A stretch of DNA of 64,000 bases. It comes from Engraulis encrasicolus. Its lineage: Eukaryota; Chordata; Actinopteri; Clupeiformes; Engraulidae. The stretch spans positions 53,549,884-53,613,883 of the forward strand of contig NC_085869.1 in the NCBI RefSeq assembly GCF_034702125.1. The letters run 5' to 3'. The number at the start of each line of letters is the position of its first letter. The first letter of the stretch is position 1. The notes beneath the pieces are model-generated. The model had not been told where the DNA came from, ran no database searches, and was given only the letters and a program-made list of their open reading frames with translations. Positions 32,901 through 46,051 of the stretch are shown here, piece by piece. Both the position numbers and the translations under genes were made by a program.

Positions 32901-35519
32901 ATTATATCTGCTAAAAGTCAACTGTAATTGCCAGAAGTGGTCTACACCAGAGTATTTGGTGCTTAAGCAGTAATCCCAATCATCCAAACTTGAGTCAGCA
33001 TCACAAAATAGCCCAGTTAAATAATTACATGGGAAACAATTTCCCCTGGGTCCTCAATGTTTCACCTACTGTAACAAAGAACTACATGGAGAGAAAAAAA
33101 AAGGTGCCCACTCCACAACCCATTACTGTACCTTTGGGCTGCTGTGGTGTGGGTCTGGTCTGGATCTGTTGATCTACCAATTAAAAAGGTCAGAGAATTT
33201 TAATGCAATGAAAATCAGAAGGAGTCCTTAATGCCAATCCTCCAGCACATCACATTGACTACTGACAAAAGGCAGGGCCGGTTATAAGCATAGGCCGGCT
33301 AGACGGTCGCCTAGAGCGCAATGTGAAGAAGGGGCGCCGAAATGGCGCTGTCCGATGCGTAATTTTGCGATATGGAGGTTTTTTTATGAAGTCGCAATCA
33401 ACAAAGCGTGGCGAAAGCGCTCCTCACGGCAAAGCGCCCCTCAGCCAATAGTAATATCGCTTTCAACTGTCTCTGGGAAGTCTGTGAACCAATTAACAGA
33501 CAGTCCTGAGAAAGGGGGCGGGACGAGTGACAGCGTTCGATCTATTTTGAATTTGGAGACTCATTCGAGAGACATAGGGCAAGCGAGAACAGCAAAGCTG
33601 CCCTGCTGGGTGGAGAATTGTTATGTTCTCATTAAACCAGTCATTGCATGATGCAGGAGTTGCAGAGGGTGTTTTGGAAGTATGTGGTTTAATCAGAAAC
33701 CGTTTGTGGTAATGTAAAGCCTAATAGTTATGAGGCTACTGTTTGGAATTAGAGGGAAAAAGAGCTTTGCTTTTGATCTGAGAAATCGCTAGTTAGCATG
33801 CTAACATTAGCCAAGTATGCCAAGCAATGAAATCCAGTAAAGTAGCTGTTAGTAGCCTACTCACTAACACCCACCTGACATCATAATACTTGCTTAGGTT
33901 GACCAGCAGTGTAAAGTAAGACTGGTGCCATGTTTAAAACAAGTTTAGCTGCCATATCTCCTTCCATCCACTTGAATGAATTACCTGCTTGTTGTAAGCT
34001 TAAAAAACATTGTTTCCAGACCAGAATGACATATAGGCCTACATTAATCATGTAAGAGAACCATGCACAGCATGTTTTCATGCTGAGTGATGTAGTATTG
34101 CAGACAAGTGAGGCTATTTACTATATTTTGTATATAATGAAATTCAAAAGCGTGGCAGCTTTTCTCCCTTTCTCTCACCCTGTCCCTCCGGTTCAAACAC
34201 ATAGCCCCCTTCTCATTCTCCTACTCACAAATGCACCACTATTTCCAGTAGGCTACAGAAATGAAATTGGTTTGGAATCATAGACAGCACAAATGTGTAG
34301 CTTATTAAAATTGTTATGCTGCCATGCTTTGTGATGCTGTAGGTAGTGTAGATAGGCTATCAATGCAGACCTCCTTGGTAGGCCTATTGTCTACACATGC
34401 ATTTGACATGCAAATGTACTGTACAACTCTCCTGGCATTTCAATTCCATTTTACAATTCAAACACATTGATAACCTCCCTCTCATCTGGGGTTGGGGGCA
34501 CCACCACCATTACATCCAAGACACAACACAGTGAAGGTACTTTCATGCGACTCAATCTGATGTGCTGGTCGGCTGTCCAAAATCCATTTTATGCAAAACA
34601 GTTATTGTTCTTGATGCTATTTAGTTAAACTTACTACCGGTATTACTCTTGTGTTCTGTAAGGTATAAAAAAAAGGGGGGGGGGGGCGCCAGAACTCAAA
34701 CTCGCCTAGGGCGCCAAATAAGCCAGAACCGGCCCTGACAAAAGGATATGGCTTTGAGAAACAATGTCTTCAAAATACAGCAATCATACCCTTTTGTTGA
34801 TCCTTGCCTTTGCCTGGAGAAACCCCTTTAACTGGAGAGGTGGAAACTGACAACAGAAACAGAAAGGTTACACAAAGCATGCACACCAAGTTGATGGAAC
34901 TATTTCAAAACCAGTCTAATGTAGTAAGCATAATTGCAAAAACCAATACAGATTTTTTTTTTTAAATGCCATGCTTAGGTGTCCCTTAAATATTGTCCCT
35001 CATTGGTTACTGTGGCCTGCTGCTCTTTAGCAATACGTGTCCCAGGTGAGACTTGTTAAGTTAAAGGAGGATGTGATTAAAACAGATCCAAGGTTTCCCC
35101 ACATCATGAAATGAACACTGCAATGCATATGGATACACATGCATATACACATTTTTTAGTTAGTTTTACATCACCCTACCTGGAAAACAACAACACTTGT
35201 AATGGAATGGAGTGAAATATGAACACTTAAGTTATGCCGATCCTCCAACTTTTGAATGTGTGCCAAAGAAAGGTAGAGGACTTTAAAGTAAAATGAGTAA
35301 CCCTTTTGGTAACCGTTTCCTCTGGTTGGAGACAGAACTCCACTTAACTACAGAACTGAAAACTGGAGCAGAAGCAGAGAGGTTACACAAAAATAATCCT
35401 GCATGACCATTTTCTACAGTATATATGGCCATGAGAAATAAAAAAATGCTCAACTACTCACCATCACAGACTAAATCATTAAGTAGCACGACCAGCACAA
35501 CCAGAACTGGGAATCTCAT
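29927..35519 (-). CDS. Unrecognised secreted acidic repeat protein, copy 2 (277 aa predicted)
   Basis: Paralogue of copy 1. Exons: 35462-35519, 34790-34846, 33132-33173, 32483-32515, 32251-32325, 31717-31851, 31494-31574, 30971-31048, 30746-30826, 30498-30611, 30135-30185 and 29927-29955. They total 834 nt with every intron phase 1 and GT-AG. The signal peptide is the same as in copy 1. The fourth exon is shortened to VSPGKGQDQQK. The sixth exon has lost three bases (GLDDEDS instead of GLGDDEDS). The repeat exon has only three EDSAGQSA units. The donor of the seventh exon (31493) lies next to a poly-C tract where more than 300 bp present in unit 1 is missing. The open frame despite many indels suggests the gene is, or was recently, constrained. 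Confidence 0.68.
30505..30576 (-). repeat. Coding minisatellite, 3 x 24 bp
   Basis: Three EDSAGQSA units in the copy 2 repeat exon, all with the TCT serine codon. Confidence 0.9.
33273..34737. mobile_element. hAT-like non-autonomous element (1465 bp) in copy 2 intron
   Basis: Ends CAGGGCCGGTT and AACCGGCCCTG are inverted. The target duplication ACAAAAGG is perfect (33265-33272 and 34738-34745), and the empty site is visible in unit 3. It has no transposase frame; the longest frames are under 100 codons. Confidence 0.92.
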
Positions 35520-35597
35520 GATGCCGACCACAATGAAAGATACCTACAAGAGTCTGGATGAAAGATAGCCTGTATACCACCAGCACTCTGGAGTCCC

Positions 35598-35604
35598 TTA
35601 AATA
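35598..35604 (-). promoter_or_regulatory. TATA-like box of copy 2
   Basis: TATTTAA about 79 bp upstream of the ATG, equivalent to that of copy 1 with one base changed. Confidence 0.55.
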
Positions 35605-35784
35605 GTGTCACACACTCAGCACTGTGGCCTGCTGCTCGTTAGCAATGGGTGTGTCCCAGGTGAGACTCATTAAGTAAAACAAAGATTGTGATTGGATAGA
35701 GCCAAGGTTTCCCTACATAAATCCTGTATCAGCAGGCCTACCAAGTTTGCTACATTATATTGCTTGGACTATTTAAATGTCATA

Positions 35785-36293
35785 TGCTGTGTTCCATTAC
35801 CCGTACTTAACGCCCTTTCCGCACTGTGTTTGGGTACGCAGGGCGTTCCATTTCTAATCGCGAGGGTAAAGTGTACTGTAAATTACCCGGATAACGCCCC
35901 CAAAACGGCCATTTTTTGAAGTGTGGTGTTACTGTACACTTTTCGCACTCAACGGCCGCCATGTTTGTGACGTAGTTGAGTGTCAGATCTGTCAAACGGT
36001 TGAATCTCTGTGATAACAGCATAGTTTTGATTCCAAAGACAATCGCCATGTGCATTAGAGGCAGGGATAACTTTAAAAAGTGTTAGCATAAGGAACAGTG
36101 CCTTCCGTGTTGAATTGCATATTGGCAGTTGGTAAACTCGGATGTCACGCGACCAACCGTCATTTCCGTTAAGTGTATCAGACAGAACGGGAATCGGAAT
36201 GTACTCGCCTCGTGAATTGCGGAGGGTGGAAAGGGTACTTCACTGCACTCAAACAAGGTACACAGTACAGAGGGTGAATAATGGAACACAGCA
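35785..36293. mobile_element. 509-bp TIR element in unit 2 spacer
   Basis: Perfect 15-bp inverted ends (TGCTGTGTTCCATTA and its complement). ATA flanks both sides, so the target duplication is about 3 bp, as in PIF/Harbinger-type elements. The empty site is visible in unit 1. Confidence 0.75.
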
Positions 36294-39119
36294 ATAGATA
36301 CATACACCTGTTGGTGATGGGGTTAGTGGCTCTTTGCAAAGAACCTGCGTCTTAGATCTGGATCTTGTCAAAGACCTCCTCAAAAGACGGACTCATTTGG
36401 GTGTTTTTGAATATTTATTCAGTGTTTAAGCATTGTGTTTAGCATTTAAGAGGTCACTTCTGGCTCATTTTAGTCCAAATGACGACTGACTGTTCTCTTG
36501 TTTCTTAGACCTTCCCTGGCACTCTCAGATTTACAGCGTACTTGAGCTTTAATTGGTGTACTCACATGAAGGTCACATGCTCAAAACAAACAAAAAAGGA
36601 AAGAGTTGATTCCCATCTATGACTCTACTCTTATTATTGACGCCTAAGAGCCGTTCAAAAGAATTGGTTCTCTTAAAAACGTCACAGCACTAGTGAAGAT
36701 GCTTTCTTATGCCACTGAACACCATTGATCTCAGAATACTGGATCACGCATCCCATTTGGTGAAAGTGTAGACCAGGAAATGAAATGCAGTTGTAGTATT
36801 TTCCAGGGTTCTTTCATTTTATCCTTAAAAGTTGATACGGCTTCCTTGCAGACCACATAATGTGCACAGAGTGGTAGGCTTACAGATCCAGGCCAAAACA
36901 TTAGAATATTGTGAGTTGTTTTATTTGCATACTTGCATCAATGTTAAAGTTTCATGAATTGTAGTCATTGCTCACATTGAGCTATTCTTTTGTCCTTACA
37001 GCTCAACAAAACCATGAATTCACAAAATTTGAATATTACATAGTTTTCTTCAAAAAAAAAAAAGAATGCCCATACCACCAAAGCAACAAAACGGGGCATG
37101 TATTGAACATTCACATTTAGGAAGTACCAAATTTCATGTGACCTGAACTTTTTTTCTAACTCACCATAAAACAAACCTAATTTTCAATGGGGTTTTATTT
37201 CTGGTGAGTTAAAATGTCCATACCACCAAAGCAACAAAATGTGGCATGGAAATCTAGAGTAAAATGAAAAAGGGAAGTGTGGGTCACCAGATCGAAAAAC
37301 AGCTGGCAGCAGCGAATCAAGGATTTCTGGCCTCCCATAACTCCCATGCAATGCCCCAGTCATTGACTTCAAATGTTTAAACAGACGGTGATTGTCAAGA
37401 GATTCCAAACCAGGTCTTGAACATTGACATGTCAATTAGCAAGTCAAGAGTTGTGATGTGACCCAAACTCTTTTGAACAGTTCAAATTACTCTAAATTTT
37501 GTCATGGTTTTGTTGAGCTGGGAGGCCAAACTGTAATAAGCAAATGATGTTCAAAATGTGGGCAATTAATCTATAATCCATGACAGTTTGACTATGATGG
37601 AATAGAATCAACTTCAATTTAATTTTTTGTCCTGGAGCTGTACTTTACCATGATATTTGCCTTTTACCTCTGCCCAGGACTTTCTGTAGCGTTGGTTTGT
37701 TTGCTCATGAGCATAGGCCTAATTGAAAGTTAATGTAAAGATGAAATTGTGGAGTTGTTGGAAATGGCAGAGAGACAAACTGATTAAATATTGGTGGTTA
37801 CCTGGAGCCAGGAATTTTAAAAAGCTTCACTAGGGTGAAGGACATTCCAGTTTCAAACTCCAAAAGGCAGAAAAAAACCTCAAAGACTTGTTACACCATT
37901 TTGTTCAAGTTTACAACTTGTAGAGATAGGCCATTTAGATAGCCTAGCTGGATTATTATTTGCACGTTTGCGGCAGAATTATGAATCATCAATTCAGAGA
38001 CAGGACCCAACTAGACTGAGACAGTGTTAGTGTTGTGAAATGCCAGACAAACTAATATCTAACCTGGAAAAACCATTAAACTGAGGGTACCAGAGGACCT
38101 TAACTACACCAGAGATAGCTAGCCATTAAATTTAGCATACACACCAAGGCTGGAGACAAAGATCAAGGATTTTTTTCTTTTTATTTCTTGTCCAAAAGGT
38201 CATACATTAAACAAAGTCAAGAAGTAACAATGGGACGAATCAGTCTAGTTAGTTGAGCTCAGAGCAGAAGATCCTGAAAGAAAGAGATAAGAGCCATCAG
38301 CACAAATGTTCATTTTTAAGGCATACAACATTTTAAATCTTTCAAGGTAATGAATAAAACCCAAAGTCACTACACACAAGCTTTGCACCGCATTACCCTG
38401 TTTACATTTGGACAGTGGTACCATTAAGAGAAGCTAATCGAACATCATGAAAGCCTGTTACTTTTAGTACCTGGTGTGGACAGATGCAAGTCATTCTTTT
38501 CAAACTTGTAGCCCTGATGGGAGTGCATGGATGAGACCTTTCCAAATGGCTGCACCCTCCATTCTAATTCCCCCCCCTAAAAAAAAGCAACTTTACCAAA
38601 ATAATAATTTGCATATTGCCAACATCAACTGATGTTCAGTTACCTCTAAATAGAGATGGTAGTGAAAGTCGCATTGAGCATGGAGGTGCTCAATGCAACG
38701 TTTAAAATGGGGACAGCTTTCCCAGTCTCAAGTTCAGCATGCCACAAGAACTGGTCCAAAATGTGCGATTTAAATCTGAAACCTTGATTACATCGCCCAG
38801 CGTTTTTTAAAGTGGGGGCCGCAGGCAGGGGGAAAAAAAGGAAATAAATTGATATACACCAAAAATTAGTTTAATATTCTCATTTGTTGCCGTTACATTT
38901 ATCCATACCATTTTCCTCAGAAGACCAGTCAAGTGAGTCTACTTGAACCAGAGGACCTTAAGAATTTCACCATCTGAGAGCTAGTCATTAGAATTACCAT
39001 GGAGTATGTGATCATGCACACAAGACTGGAGAGACAAAGAACATGGATTTATTCTTTTTATTTCTTGTCCAAAAAGGTCAGACATTAAACAAAGTCCAGA
39101 AACAGTGGGGCAGACCAGT

Positions 39120-42100
39120 CTAGTTAGTTGAGCCGACAGCAGGAGAGCCTAAAAGGAGAGACAAGAACCATCAGCACAAAAGTGAATCTATTTTCAAGGC
39201 ATAAACATTTTCAATCTTTCAAGGTGAGAATGAATAAAACCCAAAGTCACTGCACACATTAACCTGTTAACATTTGGACAGTGGTACCATTAAGGAAATC
39301 TCATTCAACAACATGAAAGACTGTTACCTTTAGTCCCTGGGGTGATGTTTTTTGTAGACACAGACTCATTTGAGTTACCTGTAATATGACATGCAAAAAA
39401 GTATTTCCAGTTAGAATAAACCAAACAGACCGTTAGGACATGCCAGCAACTTCCTCCCATCATTCCCACTATACACTAGCGGACATTCTGCCAAGTGACT
39501 TGCCGCTACAGAAGTTATTCCCTGGAGCAATACGAGGTTGGACACCCTGTTGAAGTGCAGTTCAGTCATGGATGAAGTATAGGGCAACATTGTTCCTGCT
39601 GCAATGGAAAGAATTCAAATAGCACCTTCCTAACAATTACACCATAAATGATTGTGTGAGTAAGGTTTGCCAAACAGCTTGCTCCCCACCTTCCTCAGCA
39701 GACTGGCCGGCGGAATCCTCAGCAGACTGGCCGGCGGAATCCTCAGCAGACTGGCCGGCGGAATCCTCATTACCGTCTCCATGGCTATCAGTTTCATCTT
39801 CACCTGGGTTATGCAAGACAAGCATTACAGTTGTAACAATTTACAAGTACCATCCATGGTGATCTTATTTTTGGGGGAATTTTGTGGCTGCCACATGTGT
39901 AAGGAAGGCTGATTATGAACATCTTGCTTCCCACCTTCCTCAGAAGACTGGCCATCAGAATCCTCATCGCTGTCTCCTTGGCCATCTTCAGCTTGGCTGC
40001 CGTCATCACCTTCACCTGGGTTATGCAAGACAAGCCACCCAAAGCAATACAGACAGTTGTGGCATATTATGAGTACCATCCATGGTGGTCTTATTTTTGG
40101 GGGAACTTGTAGCTGCTACATCTGTGTGTAAGGAAGGCTGATCATGAACATCTTGCTCCATACCTTCCTCAGCAGACTGGCCCGCGGAATCCTCATCGCT
40201 GTGTCCTTGGCCATCTTCAGCTTGGCTGCTGTTCTCACCTGCACCTGGGTTATGCAAGACATACAGAAGCATTCCAGACAGTTGTGGTATTAGCCTGATT
40301 ATTATCGACTTTCAATGTCTTCACTAGGTCTGACCTAGAGCAGGGGTTCCCAGACTTTATCCTGACACAGCCCCCTTTGAACCAGTACATTCCAGCCAAG
40401 CCCCCCCTAACATGGGCCGTGCCACACCATTTTTTTGTGCATCACCTACCGCAACCATAGTCTAGGTCTGTTAGTCAGTGCCCCACTGGGATATACAAAA
40501 TAATGATAATAGTAGTAATGTTGATCAATGGATTATTATAATGCTGCTGAGATCATCTTGTTTTTGGTTTACGTTAGCGAGTCGATTAATTAATTCACTT
40601 TGTTTTGCTATAGTTTCCCTGCCAAACAGTCACATCCCTGACACCCCCTCGCGGCCCCCCAGCCCCCACTTTGAAAACCACTGACCTAGAGCATAACAAT
40701 TCACATTTTTCAAACGGCATGGTTGACACACCTCCATTTGTTGGCTACCGATTGCATCCAGAAAAGGCTGTGCCGAAGTTTATATCAAACATTTCAGTCC
40801 CAAAAGAATGTCTCCATTTAAACCACGCTACTGCTTTGAACACGCCTCTACCCAGGGCCGTTGGAGCTGCTCAAAGTTGTTTGCTTGCCGACAAATTGGG
40901 TGGAGTACCCGATTTCTCCAGAGGTCAGAAAGTGCTTGCATTCCCCAACTACTAGCAACGCTGAAGGTGTTGTCACTAGGAGGGAGCAGCCTGGCTATTG
41001 TGGCATATTAGCCTACGAGTAAGCCAAGGTGATGTTGGGGGAACTTTTTGTGGCTGCCACATCTGTGTAAGGAAGGCTGATCATGAACATCTTATTCCAT
41101 ACTGTACCTTCCTGAGAAGACAGTCTGTCAGAATCCTCATCGCCGTCTCCTTGGCCATCTTCAGCTTGGCTGTCAGAGTCATCTTCACCTAGGTTATACA
41201 AGACAAGCATTACAGACAGTTGTGGCATATTACAAGTACCATCCACGATGGGTCTTATTTTTGGGGGAACTTTTTGTGGCTGCCACATCTGCGTGTAAGG
41301 AAGGCTGATAATGAACATCTTGCTCCATACCCTCCTCAGAGGAATTGCCATTAGAATCCTCATCATCTAGGCCAGTGTTTCCCAACCAGGGGTATGTGAT
41401 CACACCTCAGGGGGTACGTGGAAAATGTGATAATATATTGACTAGTCACATTGGGATGGAGCAACAGAACATGAGTGAGGGCGAGGGGGTACATGTCATA
41501 TGGCAAAATGGCTTAGGGGGTACCCAGGACAAAAAAGGTTGGAAAACACTGACCTAGGCCATCATCTCCCGCAGCCTGGCTACTATCGCCATTATCTTGG
41601 CTACTGTGGTCATCACCTTGGCCATCATCCTCGTCCGCATCAGAGTTATGCTCTGCAGCAAGAGCAAGAACATGGCTTACAAAAACAGCACATCTTTGGG
41701 CAATAAGACACTCAATCATTCACTGAGTGTAGACATCATTTGTAGAATCCCATTTTAGTCAGCTGTGGTTTACAATTGGCCTGAAGTAGTAAGGAGGCCT
41801 GAGTATTTGTGGCTTGATCAGTAGCCACATCATGCCCATTCAGCTTTAATTAGTTCAGTGAAAATTTTGAGAAACAACCAATTACATTTGGCATGTTAAG
41901 TGAATCCTCCTCAATTTGTTCACCTGTAAGAACACCGTAGTTTTTTTGTGTGTGATAAGCGCTATACAAATACATTTTACTACCAACACAGGAACCCACT
42001 TCAAAATAATTGTTAAAATGAGTGTCTGTACCTGTAGGTTCTGGTGTGGTTTCATCCAAGGGTGTGTGTGCTGTGGTGGCAGCCACATCATCTTCACTCA

Positions 42101-43936
42101 GTTGATCTGGCAAATAATAAGTCAAAGGATTTTAATGGAATTAAATCAAGAAGTCTTGCAATCTCGATAATGCTAAACTTCCAGTATAGCAGAGGTAGTC
42201 CTACTACTCAAAAGAGCAAGGGTATAGCTTACAACAAACTTTCCTTGGCCAACAATGTGACCAATATGTTTAAAGTCTACAGACATACCCTTTTGTTGAT
42301 CCCGTCCTTTGCCTGGAGAAACCTCTTTAACTGGAAAAGTGGAAACTGGCAAAAGAAATGGGAAGATAACGCACAACAGTCTGCATGCCCAATTTCTACA
42401 TCCAGTCCACTAGATTTAGAACAATGTCAAGAATCCAGATGCCGGAACTTCACTACTCAAGAGTCCTAAAAATTGAAGAGTTGCTTTTAAGTGGCTCATG
42501 ATGCTGACGGCAACGAATGATCAAGTAAAGAGTTCAGATGCAAAACCCCCCAACTCCATTTCTGAAGACCTGCACTTCTATATTTTAGAGAACCCGGTTG
42601 TTGGATTGGTTTACATTCATGTACTTAATAATACATATAAATAGATATATTACATAAATAAAATAAAAAATGTGCAATTTTGATAGTTTTATATTAAATA
42701 AAAATGATTAATTTCTGAAAAGGCACTTAGGGGGTTTTGCAGCTGAACTCTTCAAGTGTACACATTAAAGGGGAGAATAATATTATATCTGCTAAAAGTC
42801 AACTGTAATTGCCAGAATTGACCAGAAGTGGTCTACACCTGAGTATTTGGTGCTTGAGCAGTAATCAAAATAATCTAAACTTGAGTCATCATCACACAAT
42901 AGCCCAGTTAAATAATTACATGGGAAACAATTACCCCTGGGTCCTCAATGTTTCACCTACTGTAACAAAGAGGGGGGAAAAAGGTGCCCACTCCACAACC
43001 CATTACTGTACCTTTGGGCTGCTGTGGTGTGGGTGTGGTCTGGATCTGTTGATCTACCAAGTAAAAAGGTCAGAGAATATTAATGCAATGAACATCAGAA
43101 GTCCTTAATGCCAATCCTCCAGCACATCACATTGACTACTGACAAAAGGATATGGCTTACAATGATCTTTGAGAAACAATGTCTTCAAAATACAGCAATC
43201 ATACCCTTTTGTTGATCCTTGCCTTTGCCTGGAGAAACCCCTTTAACTGGAGAGGTGGAAACTGACAACAGAAACAGAAAGGTTACACAAAGCATGCACA
43301 CCAAGTTGAGGGAACTATTTCAAAACCAGTCTAATGTAGTAAGCATAATTGCAAAAACCAATGCAGAACATTTTTAAATGCCATGCTCAGGTGTCCCTTA
43401 AATAGTGTCCCTCAATGGTTACTGTGACCTGCTGTTCTTTAGCAATATGTGTCCCAGGTGAGACTTGTTAAGTAAAATGAGGATGTGATTAAAACAGATC
43501 CAAGGTTTCCCCACATCATGAAATGAACACTGCAATGCATATGGATACACATGCATATACACATTTTTTTTGAGTTAGTTTTACATCACCCTACCTGGAA
43601 AATAACAACACTTGTAATGGAATGGAGTGAAATATGAACACTTGTAGTTATGCCAATCCTCCAACTTTTGAATGTGCCAAAGAAAGGTAGAGGACTTTAA
43701 AGTAAAATGAGTGCCCCTTTTGGTAACCGTTTCCTCTAGTTGGAGACAGAACTCCACTTAACTACAGAACTGAAAACTGGAGCAGAAGCAGAGAGGTTAC
43801 ACAAAAATAATCCTGCATGACCATTTTCTACAGTATATATGGCCATGAGAAATTTAAAAAAAATGCTCAACTACTCACCATCACAGACTAAATCATTAAG
43901 TAGCACGACCAGCACAACCAGAACTGGGACCCTCAT
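39120..43936 (-). CDS. Unrecognised secreted acidic repeat protein, copy 3 (286 aa if the MITE is spliced out)
   Basis: Paralogue of copy 1. Exons: 43879-43936, 43205-43261, 43012-43053, 42289-42345, 42032-42106, 41554-41652, 41331-41366, 41108-41188, 40164-40244, 39935-40015, 39690-39803, 39328-39378 and 39120-39148. They total 861 nt, all phase 1. The signal peptide begins MRVPVLVVL. The sixth module is split by a 179-bp MITE; I model the element plus one target copy (41367-41553) as an intron with donor CTAG|GTCAGT and acceptor CCTAG|ATGATG. Without splicing, the frame meets a stop 14 codons into the element. The repeat exon has three units. Confidence 0.65.
39697..39768 (-). repeat. Coding minisatellite, 3 x 24 bp
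   Basis: Three EDSAGQSA units in copy 3, all with the TCT serine codon. Confidence 0.9.
41373..41551. mobile_element. 179-bp hAT-like MITE inside a coding exon, copy 3
   Basis: Ends CAGTGTTTCCCAACC and GGTTGGAAAACACTG are inverted with one mismatch. The target copies are ATCTAGGC (41365-41372) and ACCTAGGC (41552-41559). The uninterrupted exon is visible in units 1, 2 and 5. Confidence 0.93.
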
Positions 43937-44013
43937 GATGCCGACTACAGTGACAGATACCAACAAGAGTCTGGATGAAAGATAGCCTGTATACCACCAG
44001 CACTCTGGAGTCC

Positions 44014-44021
44014 TTTAAATA
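44014..44021 (-). promoter_or_regulatory. TATA-like box of copy 3
   Basis: TATTTAAA on the minus strand at the same distance from the ATG as in copy 1. Confidence 0.55.
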
Positions 44022-44853
44022 GTGTCACACACTCAGCACTGTGGCCTGCTGCTCGTTAGCAATGGGTGTGTTCCAGGTGAGACTCATTATGTAAAACAAG
44101 GATTATGTTTGGATAGAGTCAAGGTTTCCCTACATAAGTCCTGTATCAGCAGGCCTACCAAGTTTGCTACATTATATTGCTTGAACTATTTAAATGTCAT
44201 AGATACATACACCTGTTGGTGATGGGGTTAGTGGCTCTTTGACAAGATCCAGATCTAAGTCGCAGGTTCTTTGCAAAGACCTCCTCAAAAGACGGGCTCA
44301 TTTGGGTGTTTTTGAATATTTATTCAGTGTTTAAGCGTTGTGTTTAGCATTTAAGAGGTCACTTCTGGCTCATTTTAGTCCAAATGACGACTGACTCTCC
44401 TCCTGTTTCTTAGACCTTCCCTGGCACTCTCAGATTTACCGAGTACTTGAGCTTATTTTAATTTGTGTACTCACATTGGTGTACTCACATGAAAGTCACA
44501 TGCTCAAAACAAACAAAGAGTTGATTCCCATCTATGACTCTACTCTTATTATTGAAGCCTAAGAGTCGTTCAAAAGAATTGGTTCTCTTAAAAACGTCAC
44601 AGCACCAGTGAGGATGCTGTCTTATGCCACTGAACACCATTGATCTCAGAATACTGGATCACACATCCCATTTGGTGAAAGTGTAGACCAGGAAATGAAA
44701 TGCAGTTGTAGTATTTGCCAGGGTTCTTTCATTGTATCCTTAAAAGTTGATACGGCTTCCTTGCACATCACATAATGTGCACAGAGTGGTAGGCTTACAG
44801 ATCCAGGTCAAAACATTAGAATATTGTGAGAAGTTGTTTTATTTGCATACTCG

Positions 44854-46051
44854 TGTAGCAGAGTGGCAATTTTGGGTAATTTACTAAATTAATAATTAGC
44901 AATTTTAAACAGCTTGCACGACTACGCCACTGGGGGAATTTCGCCCCCAGAATATAGTTTAATTCCAACCAGTAATTGTAAACAACAGGCAACACAGGTT
45001 CGTTAAGGACCACAAAGACAGGGTTCAAATCACTTATTTTCTTTTATTATCTTACACTTATTTTAGTAGTCCACAATTAAAATAGAATAAAGGTTGCTGG
45101 ACCCACCCCCACATGGGCCAAGGTTTCCCCACTAAATATACACAGCACAGCAAAAAGAAATAAAGTAGAATACACGCTAAGCATAAGCCCACACCAGTAA
45201 CACTGCAAAGTGGAGTTTCACTACAAACGCGCACGGCAAACCAGCTAATTGGGGAAAACCCGTGCACTGGGAGAGCCCAAGCAGAGTGGGGCGAACCTTA
45301 AACACACAAAAGAAAAGTACAAGAAAACAAATAAATAACAGGTAGAGAACTCTCACTTTCTCTTTAACACAAAATAAGGAAATCAAAGAAAACGAGCATC
45401 ACACATTCGCGCGCACAGTCATTCACATCCTTACGGCAACTATAGGCTATAGCAGCAGCCCGCAGACAGCCAACAGGTGGAGATCCACGTACCTGCACAC
45501 AGAAATTACCGTAAAACACAAGCAAACAGATACTGCACACTTAAGGAGTAGGCTATGAGCAGATGATGGGGACCTACCACAACAGTGCAGAAAACGACGC
45601 TTGTCTCGTAACCACAAGGCGACGGGCGCACAACACCTGCTCCTATAACGCGACAGTGACAGCCATAGTGAGCACTTTTGTAATTAAAATATATGAGTGC
45701 GATGTAGGACAGAGGCGACGGCTACATACCAAATACAGAGCGCCGGGAAAGTAGACAGTTAGTAACCGCTCTGCAGTCGCACCTCCGGAACAGACAATAG
45801 CCTGCCCCACGGAATCCCTCTCCCGTGAAGTGGGGCCCTGCACGGAGTCGACCCGACCAGCGGCACCAAACCCAACAAGGGCACAATCGCCACAAGAGCA
45901 CACACAAATCTGCCACCTTCTCTCCGAGAGGACTGTGCCAACTATTTAAAGAGTGCCAAGCACTGCCAATTGGTGTGCGCTGATCACATGGCGCACGAAC
46001 GCACGGCAGACTTATGATGCGGTTTAAAGGCACATATCCCATTATGTTACA
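44854..46051. mobile_element. Probable solo LTR (1.2 kb)
   Basis: Begins TGTAGCAGAG and ends ATGTTACA, the TG...CA form of LTRs. CTCG flanks both ends as a 4-bp target duplication (or ACTCG, 5 bp, if the last A belongs to the target). The empty site GCATACTCGCATCAATG is present in other units. There is no internal retroelement region and no protein-coding domain. Confidence 0.75.

Larger units (their letters stand above)
29693..38487. repeat. Tandem array unit 2
   Basis: Second tandem unit. It carries acidic gene copy 2, a 1465-bp hAT-like intronic insertion, a 509-bp insertion upstream, and several short inversions relative to its sister units. The gene-free spacer 35605-37721 holds the 509-bp element and the usual unit sequence; the tail 37722-38487 is the orphan 3' gene end seen at each junction. 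Confidence 0.9.
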
